A stretch of 64,000 nucleotides of DNA from Rossellomorea aquimaris. GTDB lineage: Bacteria > Bacillota > Bacilli > Bacillales > Bacillaceae_B. A model generated the notes under the pieces. That model saw nothing but the letters and a program-made list of their open reading frames with translations. It searched no databases and was not told the origin of the DNA. Within the stretch, counting starts at the first letter, position 1, and each line of letters starts with the position of its first letter. The position numbers and the translations under genes were made by a program. Shown in pieces: positions 1-7,646 of this stretch. The stretch is from positions 1,266,001-1,330,000 of the forward strand of contig NZ_CP141595.1 of NCBI RefSeq assembly GCF_035590735.1, in the 5' to 3' direction.

Positions 1-926
1 AGGATATTTCGCCCGACTGTATCTGCAAGTAATAAGAGCCACCCGCCAAGAAGTATGGCAATTGGGATGAACATTTGGTTGCGTGGTCCGACCAATGCTT
101 TGGCGATATGGGGGGCCATTAATCCGATAAAGGCGATTCCACCTGTGACGGAAACCGCAGATGCGGCTAAGGCAACAGCTACCATCAGCATGATGAAACG
201 TTCACGATTGATGGAAACTCCTACACCAACAGAGACAGGTTCACTTAATCCCAGAAGATTCAGCATCTGAGATTTATAGATTGCAAACGGAATCAGAATC
301 ACCAACCAGGGGAGAAGAGCCCAGATAAACGGCCAGTCTGAGCCCCAGATATTCCCTGCAAGCCACATGGCAATGAAATCCACTTTTGCCCGTTCAGCAC
401 TTGAGATGAGAATGATCATGAGCCCCGACAGTGCCATGGAGAATCCGACCCCTACTAAGACTAATCTGACAGGCTGAATCCCATTACGCTTACTATACGA
501 AAACATATAGATGAGGCAGGCTGTAAGAAGAGCCCCTGCGAAAGCCACAACCGGAAGCAGATACGCAAATGAACCGGCATCTATCGGGAAAAATAAAAAG
601 AAGATGGCAATGGAAACCCCTGCCCCGGAATTGATTCCGATAATTCCCGGGTCAGCTAAGTCATTACGTGTGATACTTTGTAAAATGGAACCGGAAAGTG
701 CCAGGGCCATCCCTGCCAAAACCGTAATGATGATTCTTGGTAATCGAATGGAAAATAGTATGAATTCTTCTTTAAATGACCCTTCTCCTAAAATAGTAGG
801 GAGTAGACGATCATATGACACAGAAGAATAGCCAAGTCCAATACTAATAAATGTTGTTGCTGCGATAAGCATTAGTAGTCCAATAAGAAGTAATCGTTGT
901 TTTTTGATTAAATCCGGATGTATCAT
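1..926 (-). CDS. FecCD-family siderophore ABC permease, 3' end cut by window
   Basis: Inner-membrane permease of an iron-siderophore ABC importer. About 308 codons are readable from an ATG at 926; the gene runs off the left edge. The protein is strongly hydrophobic and shows FecCD-family features: RLPRIIITVLAG near residue 60, a TRNDLADPGIIGI block near residue 90, and GGIAFIGLMAPHIAK near residue 275, the coupling-loop region that contacts the ATPase. The family is usually about 335-345 residues, so only a short C-terminus is missing. The start overlaps the stop of the upstream permease by one base (TGATG), indicating translational coupling. It is the last gene of a Fur-type operon of ATPase, binding protein and two permeases, and resembles B. 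subtilis FhuG/YfhA. The hydroxamate substrate class is inferred from the binding protein. Confidence 0.9.
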   Translation of the reverse strand, partial: MIHPDLIKKQRLLLIGLLMLIAATTFISIGLGYSSVSYDRLLPTILGEGSFKEEFILFSIRLPRIIITVLAGMALALSGSILQSITRNDLADPGIIGINSGAGVSIAIFFLFFPIDAGSFAYLLPVVAFAGALLTACLIYMFSYSKRNGIQPVRLVLVGVGFSMALSGLMIILISSAERAKVDFIAMWLAGNIWGSDWPFIWALLPWLVILIPFAIYKSQMLNLLGLSEPVSVGVGVSINRERFIMLMVAVALAASAVSVTGGIAFIGLMAPHIAKALVGPRNQMFIPIAILLGGWLLLLADTVGRNI

Positions 927-1930
927 CAGAATCCTTTCCCTCCTTTATGTACGATAAATAGGAAGAAAGGTAAGCCCATCATCGCGACAATCGCTGCCAC
1001 TGGTGTTTCGTAAGGGGCGTTGATTGTTCGGCCGAGCGTATCTGCGAGGAGCATAAAGGATGCTCCGAACAGGGTGGAGATGGGGATGATGAAACGGTAA
1101 TCTGTCCCAACCAAAGCCCGTACAATATGTGGGATCATCAAGCCGATGAATACCATGTTTCCGACAAGGGCAACGGCAGCGCCCGCAAGTAAAACAATCA
1201 CGATAAACAGGATGGTTTTCACAAAAGCGGTACGTTGACCCAAACCGACGGCAACTTCCTCATTCAAACTTAGTATGGTTAGTTGTCTGGATAAAAAGAT
1301 TGAAACCACGATACCAATTAAAATAAATGGAACAATCACTTGAAGCTGATTCCACGTTGTCCCGATCATTCCTCCGGCCGTCCACATCGACACATCTTTA
1401 GAAAGCTTAAAGTAAAGACCGATTCCTTCAGAAATGGCAAATAAAAAGGCGGAAACGGCAGCGCCTGCCAATACAATTCTAAAGGGAGAGAAGCCGCCAC
1501 GTTTCATTGAGCTGATGCCGAATACCAATAATGCCCCTACAGCAGAGCCGATGAAGCAAGCAATCATAATGCCATAGTAGCTGATGGAAGGAGAAAAGGC
1601 GAGAGCAACGGCTAATGCAGCGTTTGCTCCTGCTGTCAATCCAAGTAATCCCGGGTCTGCAAGGGGATTTCGCGTCATGCCCTGCATGATGGCTCCCGAG
1701 ACGGCTAAAGAAGCTCCAACAACAATGGCGGCAACTTCTCTAGGGAAACGTATCTCCCTCAGGATGGTCACCTTATCTCCATCACCGGCTGGAGTCAATG
1801 CGAGCCATACGTCCTTCACAGTTGTCTCCGCAGCACCAAACACCACAGATACCAGAAAAGCCGCAACAAAAAGGAGGAGGGACCCAATCAATTTATAGAT
1901 AAATCGAATTCGCTGATTTTGAGTTTTCAT
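926..1930 (-). CDS. FecCD-family siderophore ABC permease (FhuB/YfiZ-like)
   Basis: Second membrane subunit of the siderophore importer, about 334 residues with roughly ten hydrophobic segments. Family motifs are visible: REIRFPREVAAIVVGASLAV near residue 60, MTRNPLADPGLLGLTAG near residue 88, and VFIGLMIPHIVRALVG near residue 265 (coupling loop). I chose the ATG at 1930; a TTG two codons earlier (1936) is also open, and neither has a strong ribosome binding site. It lies 70 bp after the binding-protein gene and directly overlaps the next permease, so the two form the usual permease heterodimer. It should work with the ATPase at 2880-3725. Confidence 0.92.
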   Translation of the reverse strand: MKTQNQRIRFIYKLIGSLLLFVAAFLVSVVFGAAETTVKDVWLALTPAGDGDKVTILREIRFPREVAAIVVGASLAVSGAIMQGMTRNPLADPGLLGLTAGANAALAVALAFSPSISYYGIMIACFIGSAVGALLVFGISSMKRGGFSPFRIVLAGAAVSAFLFAISEGIGLYFKLSKDVSMWTAGGMIGTTWNQLQVIVPFILIGIVVSIFLSRQLTILSLNEEVAVGLGQRTAFVKTILFIVIVLLAGAAVALVGNMVFIGLMIPHIVRALVGTDYRFIIPISTLFGASFMLLADTLGRTINAPYETPVAAIVAMMGLPFFLFIVHKGGKGF

Positions 1931-1999
1931 AATCAATCATCTTTTCTTTAGTAGAGTAGAAAGAAAGGGAATTCTTGTGATAAGAATCCCCTTTACGAA

Positions 2000-2929
2000 T
2001 TAGTTGCCTAGAAATTTCTCTTTGAAGAAATCCAACTGGTAATCCAGTGTTAATGGATCATTAAAGTAGAATTCCATCATGTTCACTTCATATACTTGGT
2101 TGTTCTTTACAGCAGGAATGTTTTTGTATGTTTCTGTGTCCATAAATGAGTTATCTGCTTTTGGATCTTTGCTTATAATCAGATAATCTCCGGCATACTC
2201 AGGCATAACCTCTGTTGAAAGAGCGAAATATCCAGGTTCCAGCGCTTGTTCCTTTACTTTTTCAGGCATCTTGAGGTCCATTTCCTGATAAAGGATCTCA
2301 GTACCGCGACCCCAGTTGTTTCCATATACGTATAATTGCTTATTGAAGCTTTCAATAACGGAGACGGTTGTATCTTCCCCAATTTTTGCTTTGATGTCAT
2401 CTCCTGCAGTCTGGGCACGCTTCTTGAAGTCATCCACCCATTCTTGCGCTTCTTTTTCTTTATTTAGTAGTTTACCAATTTCGATGTGCTGTGTTAAATA
2501 GTCTACTTTCCCATAAGTGTATGTAACAGTAGGGGCAATCTCATTTAACTTATCGACATTTTTAATATTGGATAGGCCGATGATTAAATCTGGTTCAAGT
2601 TCAATAATCTTTTCTAAGCTTTCATCTGTTACTTCTTCCACATCTTTTAAGTCCTTATCCCACCGCGGATTCATTTTAGACCATGAGTCAACACCTACAA
2701 CATTCACATCCAACGCCATGACGTTACCGGCAAATGAGGATAGGACAACTACACGCTGTGGATCTGCCGGTACTTCGACCGGTCCATTTTCTGATTGATA
2801 GGTGATGGTATCAGAAGATTTGCTGTCCTTTTCTTTTGAATCCGACCCTTCTTCTTTCGTAGAACTGTTTCCGCAGGCACTAACGAGCAGCACTAACAGC
2901 AGAGTAAACGGGATGAGCCATTTTTTCAT
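2000..2929 (-). CDS. Siderophore-binding lipoprotein (FhuD-like, hydroxamate type)
   Basis: Extracytoplasmic solute-binding protein of the iron-siderophore importer, 309 residues. The N-terminus is a lipoprotein signal with lipobox LVSAC, lipidated Cys19, followed by a Ser/Lys/Glu-rich linker. The rest is a TroA/FhuD-type periplasmic-binding fold: PQRVVVLSS near residue 58, LEPDLIIG near residue 112, and a C-terminal stretch (VYGNNWGRGTEILY, EYAGDYLII) that resembles B. subtilis FhuD. Hydroxamate specificity is therefore likely but inferred. A good ribosome binding site (AAAGGAG) precedes the ATG. The first 50 bases overlap the 3' end of the ATPase gene. Confidence 0.9.
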   Translation of the reverse strand: MKKWLIPFTLLLVLLVSACGNSSTKEEGSDSKEKDSKSSDTITYQSENGPVEVPADPQRVVVLSSFAGNVMALDVNVVGVDSWSKMNPRWDKDLKDVEEVTDESLEKIIELEPDLIIGLSNIKNVDKLNEIAPTVTYTYGKVDYLTQHIEIGKLLNKEKEAQEWVDDFKKRAQTAGDDIKAKIGEDTTVSVIESFNKQLYVYGNNWGRGTEILYQEMDLKMPEKVKEQALEPGYFALSTEVMPEYAGDYLIISKDPKADNSFMDTETYKNIPAVKNNQVYEVNMMEFYFNDPLTLDYQLDFFKEKFLGN

Positions 2930-3725
2930 GTTGATCTTCTCCTTTTAGTAGATTATATGTGTAACACATTGGCTTATTTGTTCGAGGATCTCTACCTATC
3001 TCAGCATCGATTTGAAATACTTTTCTCAGGACATCATGTGTGATGACTTCCTCACAATTTCCTGCTTTCACGATTTCTCCTTCTTTTAAAGCAACGATAT
3101 AGTCGGCAAATCGTGCAGCTTGATTTAAATCATGGAGGACCATCACAATGGTGCGTTCCTGTTCTCTATTCAGCTTTTGTAGTAGTTCAAGTACTTCCAG
3201 CTGGTGGGCCATATCTAAATATGTGGTAGGTTCATCGAGGAAGATGATATCTGTTTCCTGGGCGAGAGCCATGGCAATCCAGACGCGTTGTCGTTGACCT
3301 CCTGATAAGGAATCGACTTCCCTGTATTTAAACTCCAGGGTTCCTGTCACTTCAAGAGCCCAGTTAATGACGTCATAATCTTTCTTCGATAGACGGCCCA
3401 TTCCTTTTTGATGAGGGAAACGACCGTATGAAACCAATTCCCCAACCGTCAGTCCACTGGCATTTTCGGGGGTTTGCGGAAGAATCGCCATCTTCTTCGC
3501 TAATTCCTTTGTGTTTCCTTTAGAAATGTTTGCACCATCTAACAGGACGTTACCGGAGTGATGGGGAATGATGCGGGTAATCGCTTTCAGTAAAGTCGAT
3601 TTTCCACAACCATTCGAACCTATGATGGTTGTGATTTTTTTATCAGGGATGCCCACGCTTAAGTTTTTCACGATGAGGCGTTCACCGTAGCCAATGTTTA
3701 ATTCATTTGTATAGAGGCGGACCAT
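2880..3725 (-). CDS. Iron-siderophore ABC transporter ATPase (FhuC/YusV-like)
   Basis: Cytoplasmic ATPase that powers the siderophore importer, 281 residues. Walker A GSNGCGKST near residue 36, signature LSGGQRQRV near residue 140, Walker B IIFLDEPTT near residue 160, and the switch histidine in MVLHDLNQ near residue 195 are all intact. Start is an ATG behind GGAGG. It is the first gene of the operon, downstream of a Fur box. The last 16 or so codons run through the ribosome binding site and start of the binding-protein gene in another frame, so the C-terminal tail is encoded by sequence under dual use. In B. subtilis the equivalent YusV is encoded elsewhere; here it is part of the operon. 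Confidence 0.92.
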   Translation of the reverse strand: MVRLYTNELNIGYGERLIVKNLSVGIPDKKITTIIGSNGCGKSTLLKAITRIIPHHSGNVLLDGANISKGNTKELAKKMAILPQTPENASGLTVGELVSYGRFPHQKGMGRLSKKDYDVINWALEVTGTLEFKYREVDSLSGGQRQRVWIAMALAQETDIIFLDEPTTYLDMAHQLEVLELLQKLNREQERTIVMVLHDLNQAARFADYIVALKEGEIVKAGNCEEVITHDVLRKVFQIDAEIGRDPRTNKPMCYTYNLLKGEDQHEKMAHPVYSAVSAAR

Positions 3726-3756
3726 ATTAAGACCTCCGTTTATAGATTAGTATAGT

Positions 3757-3775
3757 GATAATGATTCTCAATCTC
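3757..3775. promoter_or_regulatory. Fur box, siderophore operon side
   Basis: GATAATGATTCTCAATCTC matches 15 of 19 positions of the classical Fur consensus GATAATGATAATCATTATC. It sits about 32 bp upstream of the ATPase start, in the promoter region of the leftward operon, so iron repression is expected. Match is seen; function is inferred. Confidence 0.8.
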
Positions 3776-3862
3776 GAACAATTTAAATACTATAATCCTT
3801 TTTTACTAATGTCAATAGAAATTTTTATTGTCAAAGCTTTAAAAAAGATGTAGGATGTAATT

Positions 3863-3881
3863 GAGAATGATAATCAATTAT
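3863..3881. promoter_or_regulatory. Fur box, reductase side
   Basis: GAGAATGATAATCAATTAT matches about 14 of 19 positions of the Fur consensus, with the central GAATGATAATCA strong. It lies 28 bp upstream of the reductase start at 3910. Together with the box at 3757 it makes the divergent region a likely two-way Fur-controlled promoter. Confidence 0.78.
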
Positions 3882-3909
3882 ATTTTGGTTACTCAAGGAG
3901 TGGACGGAA

Positions 3910-4959
3910 ATGGATAATCACGAACTGTTTGATGTGACAGTCATTGGGGGAGGTCCTGCGGGTCTTTACTCAGCTTTCTATAGTGGACTTAGAGAAATGA
4001 AAACGAAAATCATCGAGTTTCAACCATCATTAGGTGGAAAGATACATGTGTATCCTGAGAAAATGATTTGGGATGTAGGGGGACTCACTCCGGTGCCCGG
4101 GGCGAAATTAATTGAGCAGCTTGTTCAACAAGGATTGACGTTCGATCCCTCTGTCGTATTGAACGAAAAAGTTGAATCCATTACACGTAATGAAGAAGGT
4201 ATATTTATCTTAAAGGGTTCATCCGGGGAAAAACACTATTCTAAAACGGTCATCATCGCAGTGGGAAGCGGAATCATCAACCCTCAGAAGCTTGATATCG
4301 AAGGGGCAGAACGATTTGAAGTTTCTAATTTAAATTACACAGTCAAGTCATTAAAAAGGTTTAAAGATAAGACGGTCATCATATCAGGTGGAGGGAACTC
4401 AGCCATCGATTGGGCAAATGAATTAGAACCAGTAGCCAAGAAAGTGTATGTTGCCTATCGAAAGGAAGCATTGAACGGACACGAAGCCCAATGTGCCCAG
4501 CTCATGAACAGCTCGGCCTCCTGCCTGCTCAACACATCTATTACTAAGCTGATTGCAGCCGTTGATCACGAAACCATTGAAAAGGTGCAACTGACCAATC
4601 ATCAGACAGGAGAGGTTTCCTATTTACCCATTGATGAAGTAATCATTAATCATGGGTATGAAATAGATACTTCCCTGCTTAAAAATAGTTCATTGAATAT
4701 CGACATGATCGATCAGTATTACATAGCCGGTACGACTACCAGCGAATCATCGATAGAAGGCATTTACGCAGCGGGTGACATCTTGAAACACGACGGAAAG
4801 GTGAACTTGATTGCAGGAGCATTCCAGGACGCTGCCAATGCAGTCAATAGAGCGAAGCAATTCATTCAACCTGAAGCAAATAAATTCGCCATGGTTTCTT
4901 CCCATAACGAAGTATTCAAGAAGAGAAATAAAGAACTGGTCAGGCAGATGATGAAATAA
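3910..4959 (+). CDS. NADPH flavin reductase, YumC/YcgT/IruO type
   Basis: Thioredoxin-reductase-like FAD enzyme of 349 residues, annotated in relatives as ferredoxin/flavodoxin-NADP reductase. FAD-binding GGGPAGLYSAFYSG is at residues 13-26, the NADPH-binding Rossmann motif ISGGGNSAIDWA near residue 158, and the C-terminal FAD motif GIYAAGD near residue 290. The CxxC redox pair of thioredoxin reductase is absent, as expected for this FNR class. Start ATG follows AAGGAG. It is divergent from a siderophore importer and has its own Fur box, so a role in reducing imported ferric siderophore (as reported for S. aureus IruO) is a reasonable inference; electron donation to ferredoxin/flavodoxin is the alternative. 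Confidence 0.85.
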   Translation: MDNHELFDVTVIGGGPAGLYSAFYSGLREMKTKIIEFQPSLGGKIHVYPEKMIWDVGGLTPVPGAKLIEQLVQQGLTFDPSVVLNEKVESITRNEEGIFILKGSSGEKHYSKTVIIAVGSGIINPQKLDIEGAERFEVSNLNYTVKSLKRFKDKTVIISGGGNSAIDWANELEPVAKKVYVAYRKEALNGHEAQCAQLMNSSASCLLNTSITKLIAAVDHETIEKVQLTNHQTGEVSYLPIDEVIINHGYEIDTSLLKNSSLNIDMIDQYYIAGTTTSESSIEGIYAAGDILKHDGKVNLIAGAFQDAANAVNRAKQFIQPEANKFAMVSSHNEVFKKRNKELVRQMMK

Positions 4960-4961
4960 AA

Positions 4962-4997
4962 AATAAAGCTCTCTCCACATCCGGAGAGAGCTTTATT
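4962..4997. terminator. Bidirectional terminator
   Basis: Perfect 15-bp stem (AATAAAGCTCTCTCC with its complement), 6-nt loop, between two convergent genes. The stop codon of the leftward gene lies inside the stem. Confidence 0.85.
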
Positions 4998-5697
4998 TAT
5001 ACAGATAAATCTTAATGTTCTCTTGTTTATCGACCGTGGCCAGTAATACATCATGCACAGTGACATTGTAAGAGGTCTTTAGCTGATCATGCAGCCATTG
5101 TTCATCCTTTTCAAGTTTCAGTAGTAGAGATTGATTGATTTTTCGATCTTCAATAATAGGCATGGGGAGATCGAACCCCTTGGGAGACAGGGATAGGTCC
5201 TTTTGAGTCACAGGCTGGTATTGTGGTTTCAGAAATATGGAGATTTCTCCGCCGGTTTCCCACAGGGCCAACGCCACATTCTCAACTTCTTCGGTCTGCT
5301 GCTTTCTTAATTCAGACAAAAGGCTGTCTAAGGGTACTCGTGCTTTCTTGAGATTTTGATATAGGATTTCCCCATTATCGATCAATGGAATAGGGGAGGG
5401 GTCAAGTATTTTTCGTATGAAGGTTGAATGCAGACTGAGGTATACCCCAATCAGATAGAGAGCCACCAATGTACCCATGGTAAGCATGGAGCCTTTCAAT
5501 CCCAGTCCTTCGTCCGATAATGGGTGAGCCATGATGTTCCCTATTAAGAGGGCCATAACAAAATCAAGGAACCTTAACTGTGAAATGGATCGTTGCCCCA
5601 TTAATTTAGCTATGACAATTAGAAACATAAAGCCAAAAATAGCGCGTAAAATCCATTCCAGGGAAGTCAACGATTCCTGACTCATAAAGAAATCCAC
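4993..5697 (-). CDS. DUF421/YetF-family membrane protein
   Basis: 234-residue protein with three N-terminal membrane segments (about residues 14-32, 44-60 and 70-88) and a soluble C-terminal half, the architecture of the DUF421 (YetF/YrbG/YkjA) family found repeatedly in Bacillus. The conserved region around residues 30-50 reads GQRSISQLRFLDFVMALLIG, and the soluble domain has IDNGEILYQNL near residue 105. Biochemical role is unknown; relatives are spore or cell-envelope membrane proteins. The GTG start at 5697 follows GAGGA at suitable distance; an ATG four codons in is an alternative. Single gene. Confidence 0.82.
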   Translation of the reverse strand: MDFFMSQESLTSLEWILRAIFGFMFLIVIAKLMGQRSISQLRFLDFVMALLIGNIMAHPLSDEGLGLKGSMLTMGTLVALYLIGVYLSLHSTFIRKILDPSPIPLIDNGEILYQNLKKARVPLDSLLSELRKQQTEEVENVALALWETGGEISIFLKPQYQPVTQKDLSLSPKGFDLPMPIIEDRKINQSLLLKLEKDEQWLHDQLKTSYNVTVHDVLLATVDKQENIKIYLYK

Positions 5698-5759
5698 ACG
5701 AACACGTCCTCACTTCTATCAACTGCCATATAGTATCCCCAAAAGATTTCTTTACAAAA

Positions 5760-5793
5760 CAAAAAAGATGCCTACAAATGTAAGCATCCTTTG
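5760..5793 (-). terminator. Terminator of the TerC gene
   Basis: On the minus strand a 9-bp stem (GATGCTTAC with GTAGGCATC, one mismatch) is followed by TTTTTTGTTTT. Confidence 0.75.
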
Positions 5794-5796
5794 GAA

Positions 5797-6522
5797 TTAA
5801 GCATTATATTGTTCAACGTTTTTATTGTGGGGTGAATCAGATTTCTTATTTACTAAGTATCCGATGAGTAAAACCCCAACCGTAAGACCGATTGTGATCA
5901 AATACGTAACAGGGCCATGATGGATATTAAGTAAATGTAAGAATTTCTCATCTCTAACAATCATTTCACCTGCAGTAAATGCTAGAATTCCTGCACCCAG
6001 ATAGGCAATCCATCGATATTTTTCAAGTACTCTAACAATCGCCTTTGATCCGAATATCATAATCGGAATCGAAATGAATACGCCCAGGGCAATCATACCC
6101 ATATGTCCATGTGCTGCACCCGCAACGGCCACCACATTATCAAGGCTCATGACAGCATCTGCGATAATGATGGTCGTGATTGCTTGTCTAAGGCCGGTGT
6201 GAGATTTAATATTGGCTTCTTCTTCACCTTCAACCAGTACTTTGTAGGCGATCCATAAAAGAAGGATCCCGCCGATCAGATGAACATAAGGAATTTTTAA
6301 TAAGTAAACAATAATGGCAGCAAAGAAAATGCGCAGGATGACAGCTCCTGCTGTTCCCCAGAAAATCGCTCTGTTTTGATGTTCTTTCGGTAACCCTCTC
6401 GTTGCCATGGCGATAACGATCGCGTTATCCCCGGATAGTATGATATCGATTGCAATGATTTTTAATAGTGCAATGATGGCTCCGGATGAGATGGCAAGTC
6501 CAAGTGGAAATAAGAAATCCAT
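5797..6522 (-). CDS. TerC-family membrane protein (YjbE-like)
   Basis: Integral membrane protein of 241 residues with seven predicted segments. TerC family hallmarks are the two acidic membrane motifs: IDIILSGDNAIVIAMATRGL near residue 25 and a second IIADAVMSLDNVVAVAGAA near residue 122. B. subtilis relatives (YceF, YkoY, YjbE) are linked to manganese export and metal loading of exported enzymes, so a divalent-metal role is likely. Start ATG follows AAGGAGG. The upstream region has no recognisable yybP-ykoY manganese riboswitch, unlike some relatives. Single gene with its own terminator. Confidence 0.85.
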   Translation of the reverse strand: MDFLFPLGLAISSGAIIALLKIIAIDIILSGDNAIVIAMATRGLPKEHQNRAIFWGTAGAVILRIFFAAIIVYLLKIPYVHLIGGILLLWIAYKVLVEGEEEANIKSHTGLRQAITTIIIADAVMSLDNVVAVAGAAHGHMGMIALGVFISIPIMIFGSKAIVRVLEKYRWIAYLGAGILAFTAGEMIVRDEKFLHLLNIHHGPVTYLITIGLTVGVLLIGYLVNKKSDSPHNKNVEQYNA

Positions 6523-6742
6523 ATTCAGTTCCTCCTTGATTCTACTAAACTATGAATGAAACACTAACTAATCTATATTACCACAATTGATAGAATATTG
6601 AACCGCTATTATTTACAAGATAAATATTTCCAATTTGTGCTGGTACTATTTAATCAATGAAGGATCAGTACACATATAATTAAAAAGGATGCGACAAAAT
6701 AAAAAACAAGTGTAGGTTCTTAATACCGCTAATGATTTCCGT

Positions 6743-6962
6743 GCAAGACTACGCTTTCCGCGGGTAGCTCGTGAGCCTCCTCGGCAAGCTTGCGGGAAGA
6801 AAAGCGGAGGGGCTTTGTTCAGAGGCGGGTGGCATAAGGCGAAGCGTCCACGAAGGCGTTCTTTGCCTTCTTGGACGGTTTGACTTAAGACATGTGCCTC
6901 TAAGCCCCGAAGCTGGACGGGTCTCACATAAGCTACTTTTCCCGCAGGAGTCTTCGTCTTGC
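6743..6962. repeat. Outer palindromic repeat interrupted by a second repeat
   Basis: Imperfect terminal inverted repeats (GCAAGACTACGCTTTCCGCG at the left; the right end is the inverse of GCAAGACGAAGACTCCTGCG) bound a 220-bp segment without a gene. The outer sequence matches a non-coding palindromic element I recall as common in Bacillaceae genomes (recollection, not searched). Its middle is split by a copy of another family (6798-6918). This explains most of the 597-bp gene-free gap 6523-7119; the remainder holds the terC promoter area and a terminator. Confidence 0.65.
6798..6918 (+). repeat. Diverged copy of the 126-bp element, nested
   Basis: About 121 bp beginning AGAAAAGCGGAGG and ending AGCTGGAC, collinear with the elements at 39297-39458 and 51762-52050 (shared GGCATAAGGCG, GAAGGCGTTCTTTGCCTTC and CCCCG..AGCTGGAC blocks). 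It lacks the terminal direct repeat that closes the other copies and interrupts the outer palindrome between its AGCTTGCGGGA and GGGTCTCAC segments. Confidence 0.65.
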
Positions 6963-7015
6963 ACTCCAATCAACCGCTGGAAAGGGCTAAAATCAAATGT
7001 ACCGCAAATAAATAA

Positions 7016-7066
7016 AAAAACCGAACAAATCTGCTTGTTAGAAAGCAGGATCGTTCGGGTTTTTCT
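7016..7066. terminator. Strong stem-loop terminator
   Basis: ACCGAACaaATCTGCTT pairs with AAGCAGGATCGTTCGGGT, flanked by A/T runs on both sides. It probably ends the leftward gene at 7120-7419; it would also work rightward. Confidence 0.75.
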
Positions 7067-7119
7067 TATTCTAAAACACTTTTGTTCCAACCTCTATTGG
7101 TTTTGACAGTTATCATTTA

Positions 7120-7419
7120 TTAAGATTGCGGGTAGGGAGGTGGATAGGGGTAAGGGTACGGATATGGGTAAGGATAAGGATAAGCCGGAACCGGTACAGG
7201 ATAAGGACCCGGTGAAGCAGCAGCTCCTAAGGCCAATCCTGTAACCGTTCCTGCAGCGAATCCTGGATGATAACCCCAGTTGCCTCCGTGATTCCAATTT
7301 CCTCCCTGGTTCCAACTTGTTCCGTGTCCCCAAGTGGCGTGTCCGTGTCCATTGCCCCAGCTTGCATGCCCTCCGCCTCCGTGTATCGGTCTGTACTTAC
7401 TGAATGGTTGATTAAACAT
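7120..7419 (-). CDS. Low-complexity Gly/His/Trp/Asn and Pro-Tyr-rich small protein
   Basis: 99-residue protein of unknown function. The first half is rich in Gly, His, Trp and Asn (repeats such as NWNHGGNWG and HATWGHGTSW); a short hydrophobic stretch FAAGTVTGLALGAAAS follows; the C-terminus is Pro-Tyr/Pro-Val (PYPYPYPYPYPYPYPP). Such compositions are typical of Bacillaceae spore-coat/exosporium or surface proteins, so a spore-surface role is a guess. I chose the ATG at 7419 behind AAAGGTGAG; an ATG six codons upstream (7437) has no ribosome binding site. Length may vary between strains because the (PY)n tract is a simple repeat. Confidence 0.65.
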   Translation of the reverse strand: MFNQPFSKYRPIHGGGGHASWGNGHGHATWGHGTSWNQGGNWNHGGNWGYHPGFAAGTVTGLALGAAASPGPYPVPVPAYPYPYPYPYPYPYPPPYPQS

Positions 7420-7601
7420 TGCTCTCACCTTTCTCACTATAAGGAAGTTGCTTTATCATATGTGGATTCTTTGAAAGAGTTTAATAAGTTTCAGCTGATA
7501 AATGAGGCATGAACCAATTCCGTGAACTTTATAAACAATATACCCACAAAGTTTCTTTTGCCGTTTATTTACGATTTATTTTATTAAGTTTCTGAATTTT
7601 C

Positions 7602-7620
7602 TATAATGAAAGCGTTATCA
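7602..7620 (+). promoter_or_regulatory. cre site overlapping the -10 of the tct operon
   Basis: TGAAAGCGTTATCA (7607-7620) fits the CcpA catabolite-responsive element TGWAANCGNTNWCA at every fixed position. It directly follows a TATAAT (7602-7607) with no good -35, as expected of a promoter needing an activator. CcpA repression plus activation by the neighbouring two-component system is inferred. Confidence 0.78.
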
Positions 7621-7646
7621 ATAATATTCAGAGGGGGAAATGGTGG

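Noticed and set aside
6523-6640. yybP-ykoY manganese riboswitch before the TerC gene
   Set aside because: The stretch is AT-rich and shows none of the conserved structured segments or a terminator.
6646-7106. Overlapping frames on both strands in the 6.6-7.1 kb gap
   Set aside because: They run through the nested palindromes, lack ribosome binding sites and have no family features.
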